Shown here in pieces: positions 26,413 through 37,434 of a stretch of 64,000 bases of DNA (within the stretch, counting starts at the first letter, position 1; each line of letters opens with the position of its first letter). The notes beneath the pieces were generated by a model that did no database searches, was not told where the DNA came from, and was given only the letters and a program-made list of their open reading frames with translations. The position numbers and the translations under genes were made by a program. Source of the stretch: Echiichthys vipera (Eukaryota > Chordata > Actinopteri > Perciformes > Trachinidae); NCBI GenBank assembly GCA_963691815.1, contig OY829652.1:32728920-32792919 (forward strand), in the 5' to 3' direction.

Positions 26413-27224
26413 AAGAAAGTCAGTCACGTCAAAGTCGCAAATTGAGTAACTAAGTGCTGGATGGAAATCATTTTTTTAACTTACCCCCTTTTAATTGCAC
26501 TGTGTTGTATAAAATGTGCTAAATGTTTTAGTTTTAGGGCCTTTTTTTGTAATGTATTTATGTTATACAGAAGTTTTCCCCGTCCAGAGTGTCACCTTGA
26601 AGGACTTTCTGAAAGATTTTAAACCTTGCATAAACCCTTTATTTTTTTTTAGTTGTAAAGATGTTTTATTAATGATTCCTTTGATGTCCATAATGGGGAA
26701 AATCACAATGAATGTCAAAACTTTTATTTTCATATTTTTTAATTTCAGTTCCATTACACTCTTGTCCAAACTATGCATGGGAAATAAAAAAAAAAGTTCT
26801 GAGAGACACTGATAGAGAATGTGACTGTACTTCTTTCTAGTGTCTTCAGTCTCTTTTGTTTTAACGCCTACACAAAACTCTCTTCATTCACATGAGTGGG
26901 AGTCCTTGACATTTGTAGGTGCTTGATTCACCCTTGCTTATGTGTAGTCATTCATAAATCACTTACTTTAATAAGAACGTTTTCAGTGTGCTGTTTCTGT
27001 CTGATGCTGGCTTTTGAAAAAGGCTGAATGAATCATCTGCTTTCCTTTCAAAGGAATGTGCATGAGCGAGATGAGTGTGCCCGACTGTAGCTCCAAGGCT
27101 GCTCTAATCAATGGAAAGTGCACTCATAAAAACACTGGTAACTTCAGTTTGCACTAAGACAAAATGAACTGCTGCATTTCCAATTAACTCTCACCCTGTG
27201 TTTATCCTTCAGTTATGTGATGTC

Positions 27225-27230
27225 AATAAA
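27225..27230 (+). terminator. zfpm1: Candidate distal poly(A) signal of zfpm1
   Basis: AATAAA is followed within 30 bases by T/G-rich sequence (ttgttgtattcagttactgtgtt), as expected downstream of a cleavage site. A second AATAAA lies at 26783. Confidence 0.55.
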
Positions 27231-27274
27231 ATCTCCTTGTTGTATTCAGTTACTGTGTTCTAGTCACTGTTTAG

Positions 27275-27605
27275 GGCGGCAGTAGCTCAGTCCAGTGGTG
27301 ACTCGACTGGAAACCGCCAGTTCGAGTCCCTGGGTGGGTAATGAATGGAGTGTGGGCTGGAGAGGTGCCAGTCCATCTCCTGGGCACTGCTGAGGTGTTG
27401 TTGAGAAAGGCACCGAACCCCCATCTGCCCGGGGCGCTGAGCCATTGGCAGCCCCCTCGCTCTGACATCTCTCCATTAATTGCATGTACATAGGTCCTGT
27501 TTGTGCGTGTGTGTATTTCGGGCCTGTGTGTGTGTAACGTGAATAATATAATAACATAGTGAAAAATCGAATTTCCCCTTGCAAGATGAATAAAGGCATT
27601 CTTTT
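27275..27605 (+). mobile_element. tRNA-derived SINE
   Basis: The 5' end reads like a tRNA gene with an A box (gtagctcagtccagtggt) and a B box (ccagttcgagtccc). The body (ctggagaggtgccagt..ctcctgggcactgctgaggtg, then gcaccgaaccccc) and the tail (gaatttccccttgc..gaataaaggcatt) match a common teleost SINE. It sits just past the probable end of zfpm1. Confidence 0.85.
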
Positions 27606-28240
27606 TTTCTTTTCTTTTCACACTGCGTTCTGGAGCAGTTTAGCATCATGGAAATTGAGAGAGGAAGAAAAGGAGAAAGAAAGAGAGAAAAGACGGACAG
27701 ATGGACAGAGAGAGACAAAGACAGACAGAGAGACAGTCCCAGAGATGAAAGCAACCACAAAAGTAACTATAATGATATCTGTGAATATGACTTATATGTT
27801 ATGGCAGTTAATACAACAGAATAGTAGAAACAAGAAGGTGATAAAATATGATAATGATAATAATTATGGTGGTAAATATGATCAGCGATAGCTGTGATAC
27901 AGTGAGATATATTACTGATGTTTTTATGGCTACAAATGTTCTAATTTATAAACTAGTGATAGTATATATGAGTAATAGTAATGTCAGTAGCAGGAAGCGT
28001 CATGCAAGACCACGGCAGCAGAGACCTGAGAGACGACAAAGCCCAAACAACCCCGGAGAAGAAGTTGAATTAGTAACATGTATTGATGAGACATGGATGA
28101 TACAAACAGAGAGGAGAGAAGCTCAGAGTATCAGGAACAGTATTATCCCCCCGCAGACTAGGCCTATAGCAGCATCATTATCATAACAAAATCAGCTTTA
28201 AAAATAACATCGCTAAGGGCTCGTAAGCCCTAGCTGTAAG

Positions 28241-28278
<38 letters not shown>

Positions 28279-29919
28279 TCCCTCTCCCATTTACACATAA
28301 AAACACATGCACACACGCGTACACATACGTGGCCTGAAACTTTCAGAGCGGCCACATTTTACCCTGATGGAAACACACATATTGTCGACTCTAGACTTAG
28401 ACTTATTCGAGCACTAATGGATCGTGCTTAAAAGCACAGATTATGCAGTAGCCTTTTATTTCAGCAAACTTTAAATTAATTAGGTATAACACGCAGGTCC
28501 ACAGGCATGACGCAAGTTGCAGCTTGAGTGTTAGTAGATAGTAGTTTGAACACAAAAGTGTTGGTAATGGAAAAAGTAGATTTTGCATTTGTTGACATCA
28601 TTACTTAATTTTGCGTTACAGTGTATATTTGCAGTATACCATGTGGAAGTTAGAGGACAAAAAGCCTTTTCCATGATCATAGCGCCACCTTGAGGTGGAC
28701 ATGTGTCAATTTTGGAGTGTTCTGTGGGGGCACCAGTCTATACCTCACCTGAAAGTTTGTTTCCATAACTTGTACGGTTACTGCTCCTGTATGAGTGATA
28801 TTCAAAACAGCGCTCAGGGTGGTTCCGCGTTAGTGCTGTTAGTTCATCCATTTTGTTGTACAGAGACTGTACAAAATGCATCTAGATAAACAAGCTAGGA
28901 AAGGTATAAACACAGGAGACTTTTTTAAGATGACACAAAGGGCTAGCACATTACACCAGGTTGACTTTTGAAAACAAAAGGTGGACATAACCTAACTAGG
29001 TAGCTCTCAAAGCTAACAGCACAGTACACAGCCTGCTGTTGAACACTTCACACATCTACTCTTTTTCTTGTAGAACCTCCTCAGGCACTCCTTGTAGTTA
29101 AATGCATCCTGGTCTGGTCCATCAATGGATACCTTGCAACACACAGCAAGGTGCCTCCCCTTGATTCAGTTGCGCAAGGGTGCCTTCACCTTTTAAAAAA
29201 AATAATTAATGCAATAAAACTGAATACATATTATACTAAAATGAACAGTGGATGTTTAGACATTACCTACAATCTTAGGCCATAAACAGCCTCTCCACAT
29301 CAGCAGTCTGAACAGGAGATGTGAGGGCAATTGCAGCTTCCAGGCTCAGGGCTGGATAGAGATCACTAGGCTCTGGAGACACCAGCCAGAGTGGGTGGGA
29401 CTCAATCCGGAAGTTGGTCGTGTTGTCTTGAAATGGCCAGGGCTTTAACCAGTATGCTATTTTAAGCATTGCTGATTAGAAAACTATTTCCAGGACAGCA
29501 TCAGCATTGAGCTTCAGATCAATGGTGTTGATCACAACAGCAAACAAACTATTTACACAAGTTTACAACAATGAATACAACACATGAATGTAATGAACAG
29601 AGCTGAGCTTTCATACTCAACATAACTTTTTATTTTTAACTTTTCATTTTTTTAAGGCTCAGTGGGATTTTGATTTTTCTTTTTTATGTGTGTGAGTCTG
29701 TGTGTGTGTGTGTTGGGGGGGGGGGGGTGCAGCTTAATTAATTTGTCATATTTATACCACAACTACCTTTATGAGTCAGACACTCAGTTAAAAAAGAAAA
29801 AGAAAACAATCTCCAGTCAGAGATGCAACATGAGTCCCATTCTACCAAGCAGCAGGTCTGAAAGAACCCATGTTTACAGAACTCTGCTGTTAATAAGTGA
29901 GTACAGACCAAAGTTAAAA
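27606..29919. other. Intergenic stretch with repeat fragments
   Basis: Fragments of common teleost repeats lie at about 27990-28215 ('aggcctatagcagcat') and 28672-28885 ('gcgccaccttgaggtgg'). A CT microsatellite is at about 28246-28290. Two minus-strand patches at 29040-29190 and 29275-29469 look like exons of an unrecognised protein (the second reads SPEPSDLYPALSLEAAIALT), but I cannot name the family. Confidence 0.5.
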
Positions 29920-29923
<4 letters not shown>

Positions 29924-29966
<43 letters not shown>

Positions 29967-30023
29967 TGTGAGTGTGAGTGTGAGTGTGAGTGTGAGTGTG
30001 AGTGTGAGTGTGAGTGTGAGTGT

Positions 30024-30053
<30 letters not shown>
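29924..30053. repeat. Compound (TG)n(GTGTGA)n(GA)n repeat
   Basis: TG dinucleotides grade into a hexanucleotide GTGTGA array and then a GA run, followed by a G10 tract at about 30058. Confidence 0.95.
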
Positions 30054-30055
<2 letters not shown>

Positions 30056-30115
30056 AAGGGGGGGGGGCGGATAATAAGTGAGTACAAACTTACAAGTACA
30101 AAAAAATATGGGAGG

Positions 30116-30409
30116 CTATGGGGGGCCGTTTGGGGTGAAAACATTGAAATATGTGCACACACACACACTGAAATACATGCACTTACACACTGAAAATGTA
30201 CACAGACACACTGACAATGTGCACATACACACTGAAAACTTGCATACACACTGAAAACGTACCCACACACACTGACAATGTGCACATACACACTGAAAAC
30301 GTACACACACACGTTGACAATATGCATACATTGAAATACTTGCACACACACTGACAATGTGCACAAACACACTGGAAATGTCCACACCCTACCAACTTCT
30401 CACACAGCG
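30116..30409. repeat. Left terminal repeat, outer minisatellite block
   Basis: Begins CTATGGGGGG, then 'ggggtgaaaacattgaaata', then an irregular minisatellite of cacactgaaa/acactgacaatgtgca units, ending ccaacttctcacacagcg. The inverted counterpart is 63699-63881. This copy is longer (294 versus 183 bp) through extra minisatellite units. Confidence 0.85.
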
Positions 30410-30764
30410 GGATGAAGGCTAACTGTGTGTGTGTGTGTGTCCGAGTATCTGAGTGTGCGTGTAAAACATAGACATAAAGAGTAGACGCCTCATCGAACGT
30501 TGGGCCTATTGGCACTGACGAGCGGTGGGGCCGCCATCTTGGCCCGGTCGCCCGCTCCACTCAGTGTAAGGACAGGACACGGTTCAGCGTATTTTAATAT
30601 TCATAGCGGGATTAACAGTAATAGAATATTATGATATATGATATATGTGATGTATGATAGGTGTTTTACAAACACTATAAATATAAACACAACAATAGAA
30701 ATCATTTATAGAGGATTAATAGGCTATATTTCATACATGAATACATAAATCTCTCTCTCACTCA

Positions 30765-30827
<63 letters not shown>

Positions 30828-32430
30828 GCACGCACACACACACACACTCAGAGAAAATTAAAATACATATAAATCAAGAGTATCAATACAATTAGGTCAG
30901 AGAGAGAGATGACATTTTGGACACATCTAAATACAAGTCAAACAGACACACTTCCATTTAAAGCACTAAAAAAAAAACAAGAGCCGAACCCTATATGTTT
31001 ATGAATATTCAGAAATGATCCGTGCTCTGCCAGTCGAATAGTCGTGGTAGTGGAGAGGAGAGGGAGGGTCCACATTTGAGCGAGTGTGTGTGGTATAAAA
31101 ATATATATAACATTTTGTTAAATCGATCATTTTCACACTGTTTTGTTCTTGCACAATTACCAATGAGAGTGTAGCTCTAATTGATAATTTTGTGATGTTG
31201 TAGGAGTACTTTGTATAGTATCTAAAATGACTGTGTCCTTTGTTTTTAGGCAAGGTCTAATTATGTGAATGTCTTCTTTATTACATATTTTAATTATGTA
31301 GTAATTGTATTTAATGTGCAAACAAAAACACGGGGCATAGTTCAGTAATATCCATTTTAAATTATACAAACGATGTAAGATTTCTCCTTAGTTAAATAAA
31401 TGTATGATTTTTTCTTTTCAGACTGTTTCAACTTCTGTGGTACAACTGAACTAAAAAAGCCTGGACTCATCAGTTCTGCTTTACAAACATGTGACGTTCG
31501 TCCTGGTTTAAGTGGAGAGGTGGAGAACCAAGTAAAAATGTATGGGACATTTAGTTCAGCTGTGAGAATATCGGGCACAGAGTGGAAATACATGTTCACG
31601 CTTGCCTCGTAAATCTCTAATTCATTCTTTATAATAAACCCCAAATCATGTTGCTCCTGTTTGATGAAACAGTTTAACAGCAAAGGATATTGATCAGATT
31701 CTGCCACTTCTCCTTTGATAGTCTAAACTTTAAAAAAAAAAGTGACATGACATGAAAAATTATCTCATAATTCATCTCAATGTCATGTTCAATATTTAAA
31801 AAAACAAAACTGAGAATATCTGAGGTGACCTGAGATTTACTGTCTCTGAAGTGTCTTCCTCTCATGAAACCACAGCACATCCTCCGCTGACCTAATGCTG
31901 GAAATGTGCAATCCATTTACACTAGACCACATGTACGACAACCCCTCTCCTCCCTGCTTCTCCTTTCATATCAACACAGGCTTGCACACACACATCTGGC
32001 CGGGGGGTGAATTAACTAACATTCCCACAGAGACTAATCTCCACGCCTCTACTGTGACAAGATAATAATAATAAAATAAGGGACAGCAGCTCCTCTGGCA
32101 GCTAAATATGTATCTACCTGCCACAGCCTGAGGGACTCACTATAACATTCAAAAATGCATGGATTTATGTATAATTGTTTAAAATTGTACTGTACCGTAC
32201 TGCTTATGAATTGTAATATTGTAATATTAGATTAGAGCAGGAATACGCTGCACAGTGCTCTGGCATCTTGTTCCTTCTGCTGCTCAACTCAGAGGCTCAA
32301 CTAGTCACTCATAGAACTGATCTGGGAGAATGACCGGTCCAAGATGGCGGCCGCATTTCTCGCGGCCCAACGTTCGATGCGGCATCTACTCTTTATATGT
32401 CTATGTTTATATGTCTATGGTGTAAAACGT
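30410..32430. mobile_element. 2.0-kb inverted-repeat element inserted in the left TIR
   Basis: The right terminal repeat is uninterrupted where this copy is split. The breakpoints carry CAGCG (30405-30409) and CAGTG (32431-32435), a probable 5-bp target duplication. Near its ends, 30461-30550 and 32325-32427 are inverted copies of each other (tagacataaagagtaga, cgaacgttgggcc, gccgccatcttgg). No transposase frame is visible between them, so it looks non-autonomous. The interior has CT/CA microsatellites at 30751-30846. Confidence 0.7.
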
Positions 32431-32716
32431 CAGTGCGCCCGGAAGTTGTTTCAATGTAACCGGAAGGCACCGCCGACAGCTATTTCTCTCTCCATAGGTT
32501 CAGGGATGTCGAACTAAATATTATTATTATTATTATTTCGTTAATCTGTGAGCACGTGATTCATCGTGCATATGGTTGCCTATATCCATAACCTGTCACT
32601 ACAAGGCACATCACCTGCTCATAAATCTTATTTATCATTCGCCGTTATTTTATTTTGGAAAATTAGGACAGGAAGTAGTGGCCTTTGACCGCGGACAACC
32701 CGGACCATCAAGTTCG
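32431..32716. repeat. Left terminal repeat, inner core
   Basis: Begins with 'gcgcccggaagttgtttcaa' and ends at 'ccggaccatcaagttcg'. It is 286 bp, with few differences from the reverse complement of 63414-63703, including an (ATT)n run of slightly different length. It probably contains the promoter of the HECT gene, whose ATG lies 28 bases beyond it. Confidence 0.92.
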
Positions 32717-32744
32717 TTGGAGAAAAAAAACTTGGACAGTAGCG

Positions 32745-33025
32745 ATGGCGGGCAACAACTCGGAGGAGGCTATCGGTGTTTTGAGGAGGCTTCTCGGTTC
32801 ACCAGAACTCATTAATTGTCTTGTGAACCAAGGAGCCTCTGTAAACACGAGAAATCCCGTCAACATTGAGAATAATGAGATAAGCGTGTTGTTTAGGCCA
32901 AACCAATGCCTAAATGTTAATATGAGGAGCGACACCCCCCCTCCCGCCGTGGCCCCACAGGAGCAGACACCGCGCTTCCAAGCCAGGCGATTCAGCAACT
33001 GGGGCGGGCCAAAGGCAAAGAGAAG
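32745..33025 (+). pseudogene. HECT gene exon 1
   Basis: ATG at 32745 (MAGNNSEEAIGVLRRLL) lies 28 bases inside the left terminal repeat. An earlier non-ATG start in the repeat is possible but less likely. The exon encodes 93 residues including a Pro-rich patch and NWGGPKAKRR. The donor is gtgggt, with two bases of a codon carried on. Confidence 0.75.
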
Positions 33026-33117
33026 GTGGGTGACAAGCGAATGATTTTGCTTTATTATTTCCTGGGCCTCATTTAAACATAAATAAATGACGCCTATTAA
33101 TTTTGCCCACTTTCCAG

Positions 33118-33336
33118 ACCAAAACTATCGCCCCGCCGTGAAACAGCATTTTTTAAGGACGTAATATTGCTCTGCAGCCCCCGGGACAAAACCGTCACAA
33201 AGCAACAAAAGAAGGCCATGTTATATGAAAAGGGCCACATCGTGAGTGCACTGGAGGTGGATAAAAGATGGGACCACACGACCCTGCTACTCAATCTGCG
33301 TCAGGCGTTTGACGGGAAGATTCCTTCTGGAGCGAG
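33118..33336 (+). pseudogene. HECT gene exon 2
   Basis: Acceptor tttccag, donor gtatgt. It is 219 bases in frame with exon 1, encoding KDVILLCSPRDKTVTKQQKK and RWDHTTLLLNLRQAFDGKIP, the N-terminal region of the fish family. No lesion seen. Confidence 0.8.
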
Positions 33337-33628
33337 GTATGTCATGTTAGCATGCTAGCGGAGTTAGCTCGATAAAGCTAACGTTTCGTAGTTGAGCTGA
33401 AATAAGACAGCTAGTCAGCTAAATGAAGCAAACCTTACGTTAACTAGCTAACGTTAATACTGGCAGCTAAAGAGTAAGCGGGACCTGTTAGCCACGAACG
33501 GGTAACGTTAGTACTCCCTGTGTGTTAAATATTGTGAAGTAACGGTAGTTATTGTGTTAAAATTGTTTAGTAGGGTGTGATCTAAGTATTTGAATGTTCG
33601 TGTGTGCATGGATTCTTGTTTTTCTCAG

Positions 33629-33764
33629 TCTGGAGATGCTTCTGCCGTGTGGGCACACACTGGTTACACCCACGCTTAGCAGAGGTCAGCAGTTAGACGC
33701 TTCTATGGTGCACAAGATCTTCAAAAGAGATCCGCTGTATATCAGGCCGTCAGTGGCCCTGGAG
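33629..33764 (+). pseudogene. HECT gene exon 3
   Basis: Acceptor tttctcag, donor gtaagc. It encodes SLEMLLPCGHTLVTPTLSRG and KIFKRDPLYIRPSVALE. The last 36 bases and the donor are tandemly repeated downstream. Confidence 0.8.
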
Positions 33765-33993
33765 GTAAGCAGCGGAGGACAGATCCGCTGTATATCAGGC
33801 CGTCAGTGGCCCTGGAGGTAAGCAGCGGAGGACAGATCCGCTGTATATCAGGCCGTCAGTGGCCCTGGAGGTAAGCAGCGGAGGACAGATCCGCTGTATA
33901 TCAGGCCGTCAGTGGCCCTGGAGATAAGCAGCGGAGGACAGATCCGCTGTATATTAGGCCGTCAGTGGCCCTGGAGGTAAGCAGCGGAGGACA
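33729..33993 (+). repeat. Five 53-bp tandem copies of an exon end and splice donor
   Basis: Units start at 33729, 33782, 33835, 33888 and 33941. Each contains the last 36 bases of exon 3, the donor GAG|GTAAGC and 17-18 intron bases. In the fourth copy the donor is mutated (gagataagc). 53 is not a multiple of 3. Confidence 0.97.
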
Positions 33994-34764
33994 GATGCGT
34001 GAGAACTTGACCTGCCCCTGTCACATTTATGATGTAGCATTAGACTAAATATAGTAGAGCTTCATATTCATGTCAAATTTTAATACACCCCAGTCAGACT
34101 ATCAATTTGACACATCTATTAAATTGTTAATATTAAAAGGGATATATATATATATATATTTCCCTTTTAAAAATCTTTTTGTTTTGTTTTTAAAGGCCAA
34201 TTCTTATCTTATGAAGAAAATGAATAACTTGTGGTTCTGATTAAAATTCAAGTTGGTTTAAATGTAGTCCTTTCTTGTTCTGCTTGGTTTAATTTGTATT
34301 TGTGTGAGTAAGTGCAGCAGACTTGCATAGTTGGAGTCACAGGCATGTCACATTTATTTATTTAGCCCTTATTCACACTAAGTTCCCTGGATGCAAAATT
34401 CTCAGTTAATGGCAATTTACATGTTGTACAGCAAGCCAGATGGACAACATCACTGCCTGTATGTGTAAGCTGAGACTCTGTGCCTGTAGCCCCACCAAAG
34501 CTAATGCTAACCAGTCGCCACCGTTCAATATGTTAACTCATGCAATGAAACCTGACTTGGTTGATCTCGCTTTGTGAGATAGGTCTCTAGTGTTGCCTCC
34601 CAACAAAGTTTTTTTTAAGACAACTTAACATTTGATCACCTGAGGGTTGCAACTGCAATATATCACGGCAAAATCTAAGCTTTTGAGATTAAGGTTATCA
34701 GCAGGGTGCATGATGACCAGTGATTACCAGTTAAGCTAACAATTCATTTTTTTTCTTATTTCAG

Positions 34765-35147
34765 CCTGCGATGAAGGAAGGCAGTGATTCAAGTACAGAG
34801 GAAGATGACTAGGTGGAAGAGGAGGATATGTTTGTCCCAGCCACTGCAGTTGCCCAACAGGAAGTCCAAATGTTCTCATCACAGCCCTCCACAAGTGACC
34901 AGACCCCCAATCGTTGGCCGGATCCCAGACCTCAAGTCTATGCCCCAGCCACTGCAGTTGCCCAGGCTTCATGCAGCACAGGACAGAAATCCCAAGCTTC
35001 TTCATCGCGGCCCTCCACAAGTGACCAGACTCCAAGCCAATGGCAGAACGATTATGGAACGTACATCGACCTCATTCATGAGGCATCAGATGAAGATAAT
35101 GATGATGACCTCTACAGTGCTATCATTGCCAGTATTGAAGATCAGAC
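34765..35147 (+). pseudogene. HECT gene exon 4 with premature TAG
   Basis: Acceptor cttatttcag, donor gtatgt. It encodes PAMKEGSDSSTEEDD, then TAG at 34810-34812, then VEEEDMFVPATAVAQQ and a repeated ATAVAQ/STSDQTP segment, ending in an acidic region with LYSAIIASIEDQT. The stop is in the frame that joins exons 3 and 5. Confidence 0.75.
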
Positions 35148-35450
35148 GTATGTGTTTTTTTTCTTACTACAGTAAAGATTTCACTTCAAGTGTAGAACTG
35201 TAGGCTTTGGCAGAGTGGAAGTTTGACAATAAGCAGAAAATACTGTGCAGACTATGAGCCTTCAGATTGACACTTTTTACAGTAGCTATGAGTGCCAACT
35301 TTCTGCTTTAATTTGAATGTATTTACATTACTGTTGATCAGTGAACCCTTAAAGACAGAACCACTCTTACTCTTTGCCTATAAGATGAAAGACCCATGTC
35401 ATTGTTAATATAAGCACAGTTACTGATTGATCTGTCATTCTTACTTTTAG

Positions 35451-35750
35451 GCAGCCAAAAGAATAAATCCCCATTAGTCAAATATTGAGTGAACAAAATT
35501 GATAACCTGAAGTTCAACATCAATCGTTCGGCAGTCCTCGGTGGAGCAATAAGGGGGTCAGACAGCTCTCCTATGACCCAAATAAGAAGATGTCCGTAAA
35601 GTTTTCTGATGACAGGGGAACCACGCAAGCGTCCGTGGACCTCGGGGGGCCCTCGCCGAGAGTTTCTACGTCTGCTGATGGAAACACTGGCAGAGTCAGA
35701 CATGTTTGAAGGACCAGAGGGACACCTCAACTTGGCTCTCAGTTCGTCTG
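35451..35750 (+). pseudogene. HECT gene exon 5 with frameshifts
   Basis: Acceptor ttacttttag, donor gtgtgt. Family text is split over frames: ISQILSEQN, then NLKFNINRSAVLGGAIRG, then LSYDPNKKMSVKFSDD, then GGPRREFLRLLMETLAES. A TAA falls early in the exon. One base is missing near 35560 and one extra G lies in the G6 run 35644-35649. Only the last frame joins exon 6. Confidence 0.7.
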
Positions 35751-36035
35751 GTGTGTATATCTACATTTTCCAAAATTTGTTTGTTCACTTGAATTCTTTA
35801 ACACATGCTTTTGATACAGCCTCATGTGCAGGGGCAACTGATGGTTTTGAGTTTTGGCTAGTGTTTTCTGAATTGTAGTTTTTCAGGTTAAGACACCATG
35901 TCAGGCAGCATCACATCCCATCATAATCAAAGTGATTCTTAATATGAAAAACTCTGCTGCTGTGCCTCCCCAGATATTTATCCACATGCTGCTACTGATT
36001 TGTTTTTATCTTGTATATTGTTAACTTTTTTTTAG

Positions 36036-36217
36036 CTGTGCGGGAGGACAGATATTTCATAGCTGGCAGAGCAATTGCTGTCAGCCTGGTGCATGGAGGC
36101 CCCCCACCATGTTTCCTCTCGAGAACACTGTTTACCTGCATAGCAGAGGGACCTCATGCATGCAGGCCTGTACTGGAGGACATTACAGACATGGACCTCT
36201 ATAGTAAACTAAAACAG
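36036..36217 (+). pseudogene. HECT gene exon 6 (N-lobe)
   Basis: Acceptor ttttttttag, donor gtttgt. It encodes VREDRYFIAGRAIAVSLVHG, then PVLEDITDMDLYSKLKQ. As annotated the donor leaves a full codon, while exon 7 needs one carried base, so a one-base lesion at the donor is likely. Confidence 0.85.
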
Positions 36218-36286
36218 GTTTGTAGAGAGTTTATTTTGTGGCTGATACCAGTAGTATTGTGCATGGTTCCTGTCTTTATTCAAACA

Positions 36287-36287
<1 letters not shown>

Positions 36288-36345
<58 letters not shown>

Positions 36346-36390
36346 TTTTCTCTCTCTCTCTCTCTCTCTTTTTCTCTCTATTTCTATTTC
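36288..36390. repeat. (TC)n tract at the left edge of LINE-1
   Basis: TC repeat interrupted by a T-run. Similar TC tracts at 40392-40480 and 58489-58507 mark the other edges of the two LINEs. Confidence 0.9.
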
Positions 36391-36696
36391 AACAAGCTTT
36401 ATTGGCATGACTGTTGTTCACAATATTGCCAAAGCGTACAGAATTACAGAAAATAGTAACAATAATGATGATGATGATAATAACAACAATAATAATGATG
36501 ATGATAATAATAATAATAATAACGACAACAATAATAATAATGATGATAACCATAACAATAATAAACAGCATATCAGTGTGCAGGTAAGAACTCAGTCAGG
36601 ATCAGCTGGTTCATGTGGAGGAAATCATGTCAGGCGTGGCAGGCGTTCACATATCTCTCTATCTGTCTGTCTCTCTAACTGTCTGTCTGGTTCCTG

Positions 36697-37434
36697 TCAG
36701 GTGTTGTTTTGCAGCTCGTCTCTTCTCCTGTGGCAGGCGTTCACATATCTCGCTGCATCTACAGCAGTGCCACTTTTTTCTCCCAGTAAATGTTGTAGTT
36801 TTTCTTGGTCGGATAGTTTGGGGAAGTCTGGGCTTGAACCTGTGATTTTAGTGTATATCAGGGTTCTGAGATCAGTGTATGTGTCACAGTACAACAGGAA
36901 GTGTTGCTCTGTCTCCACCTGTCTGTGTGGACAGAAGCGACACAGCCGTTCCTCTCTGGACAGCCAGGTCTGTCTGTGTCTGCCGCTCTCTAAGGCCAGA
37001 CTGTGGTCGCTGAGTCTGTACATGGTCAACGTTTTCCTCAGTCTGGGCTCAGTTACAGAGCTCAGATAATCTGCCATGGAGTATTGTCTGTTTAGGGCCA
37101 AATAGCATTGAAGTTTGCTCTGGGTTTTGGTTGTGGATGTCCAATAGTCGATGTAATGGTCTTTTTCTTTTGCTATAATTTGGTGGGGCTGGATGGTGTG
37201 AGGGCGGTCTTGGTGCCCGGTGCTGTTGGAGTTCAGCCTGTGGACCAGCTGGCTGAGGGGACTCCCTCCTTTGCTCTCCTCTTGGCATTGTAGGGCTTTG
37301 TAGTGGTAGGAGCTGGGCTCACTGGCTCTGAGGTGTTGGTAGAACTTTATTGCTCTTTTTTGGATCCGAATTAAAAGGGGAAATTGGCTCAGTTCAGCTC
37401 TGCATACGTTGTTGGGGGCTTTTGCAGATCTCAT
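36697..37434 (-). pseudogene. LINE-1 ORF2 C-terminal region
   Basis: A 245-residue frame downstream of the reverse transcriptase. It has the Cys/His pattern C-x2-C-x11-H-x4-C of LINE C-terminal zinc knuckles and ends near HRRRDEL. Confidence 0.75.

Larger units (their letters stand above)
23967..27250 (+). other. zfpm1: Likely zfpm1 3'UTR
   Basis: This AT-rich stretch has no coding frames. Candidate poly(A) signals are AATAAA at 26783-26788 and 27225-27230, the latter followed by a T/GT-rich run. If the distal signal is used, the 3'UTR is about 3.3 kb. The length is inferred. Confidence 0.6.

Noticed and set aside
27275..27350. A functional tRNA gene
   Set aside because: A and B boxes are present, but the sequence continues into a SINE body and tail, and a complete cloverleaf with an anticodon arm was not convincing.
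29914..30560. Cys/Val-rich minus-strand ORFs of up to 157 residues
   Set aside because: They translate the minisatellite of the outer terminal repeat and the adjoining TG/GA repeats.
35338..35730. Minus-strand ORF of 130 residues opposite HECT exon 5
   Set aside because: It is antisense to recognisable HECT coding sequence and has no family resemblance.
36471..36560. Asn/Asp-rich coding region
   Set aside because: It is the trinucleotide tail of the LINE-1 3' end, not protein sequence.
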